From assembly GCF_015711605.1 (NCBI RefSeq), contig NZ_JABTEZ010000001.1, positions 2,446,001-2,510,000 of the forward strand: a DNA stretch of 64,000 nucleotides, given 5' to 3'. The notes beneath the pieces were generated by a model. It worked only from the letters and a program-made list of their open reading frames with translations, was not told where the DNA came from and did not search any database. A program made the position numbers and the translations under genes. Below, piece after piece: positions 62,419-64,000 of the stretch. This DNA comes from Planomonospora sp. ID67723 (GTDB lineage: Bacteria > Actinomycetota > Actinomycetes > Streptosporangiales > Streptosporangiaceae). Numbering within the stretch: position 1 is the first letter of the stretch; every line of letters begins with the position of its first letter.

Positions 62419-62442
62419 TCAGGTCGATGGGGAGGCTCAGGC

Positions 62443-64000
<1,558 letters not shown>

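Overview
The window is high-GC, gene-dense actinomycete chromosome. Codon third positions are almost all G or C, many genes appear to be transcribed without a leader, and several actinobacterial hallmark genes are present (DUF3039, DUF2017, DUF3618, DUF3352, CysO/Mec, ECF42 with a DGPF partner, AmaP-like). Family content and the SERSER-type small repeat suggest a Streptosporangiaceae-like organism such as Streptosporangium or Nonomuraea. That placement is inference, because no rRNA or other taxonomic marker is present. I see no plasmid or phage backbone, insertion sequence or CRISPR array.

1-16 kb: a truncated membrane protein, a MarR regulator, an acyl-CoA mutase large subunit behind a perfect 24-bp palindrome, a YbbN-like thioredoxin/TPR protein, a cytidylate-kinase-like protein, an ACT-domain malic enzyme, YqgE, a TetR/DHA2 efflux pair with a well-formed promoter-operator, DUF3039, a secreted M43 metalloprotease coupled to a second MFS transporter, and an SF2 helicase preceded by a coupled 27-codon ORF.

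16-31 kb: nicotinamide salvage (pncA, pncB), then clpS, DUF2017, mec, a leaderless 45-codon ORF with a downstream hairpin, cysO, cysM, and after a three-gene interruption murI, an MBL hydrolase, rph and rdgB. From memory this follows the Mycobacterium tuberculosis Rv1330c-Rv1341 order, with the rhomboid position replaced. CysO here ends GGSR rather than GG, so a protease such as the neighbouring Mec may have to mature it. After rdgB come a membrane-tethered sulfite-oxidase-fold molybdoenzyme and a free-standing papain-fold deamidase toxin with a YrhB/Imm35-like immunity gene.

31-47 kb: a MacB/FtsX-like ABC exporter with a two-component system, a Pro/Gly-rich membrane protein, a tRNA-like gene with a class I fold and a UAG anticodon next to a decayed HNH endonuclease gene, a Bcp peroxiredoxin, DUF3618, a PLP-dependent aldolase/deaminase, and a DUF6286/AmaP pair whose 3' part is overlapped by a convergent glycosyltransferase-like gene. 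A tandem glycine riboswitch then precedes gcvT-gcvH-sdaA, an operon that turns over excess glycine through serine to pyruvate.

47-64 kb: an ArsR-controlled oxidoreductase operon, a gamma-glutamyl-polyamine-type catabolic operon (glutamine synthetase-like, aldehyde dehydrogenase, SDR, PuuD-like) divergent from a FadR/GntR regulator, an AbiEii-like nucleotidyltransferase with a small partner gene, DGPF-ECF42, an orphan ACP-ketosynthase pair under an inverted-repeat operator, an ABC exporter whose -35 and -10 each lie in a GTCAAC-type operator, and the first 519 codons of hutU, running off the right edge.

Product names rest on motif recognition by eye. No database search was run. Start codons were chosen from Shine-Dalgarno spacing or from a TANNNT-like -10 box placed 6-9 bases before the start.
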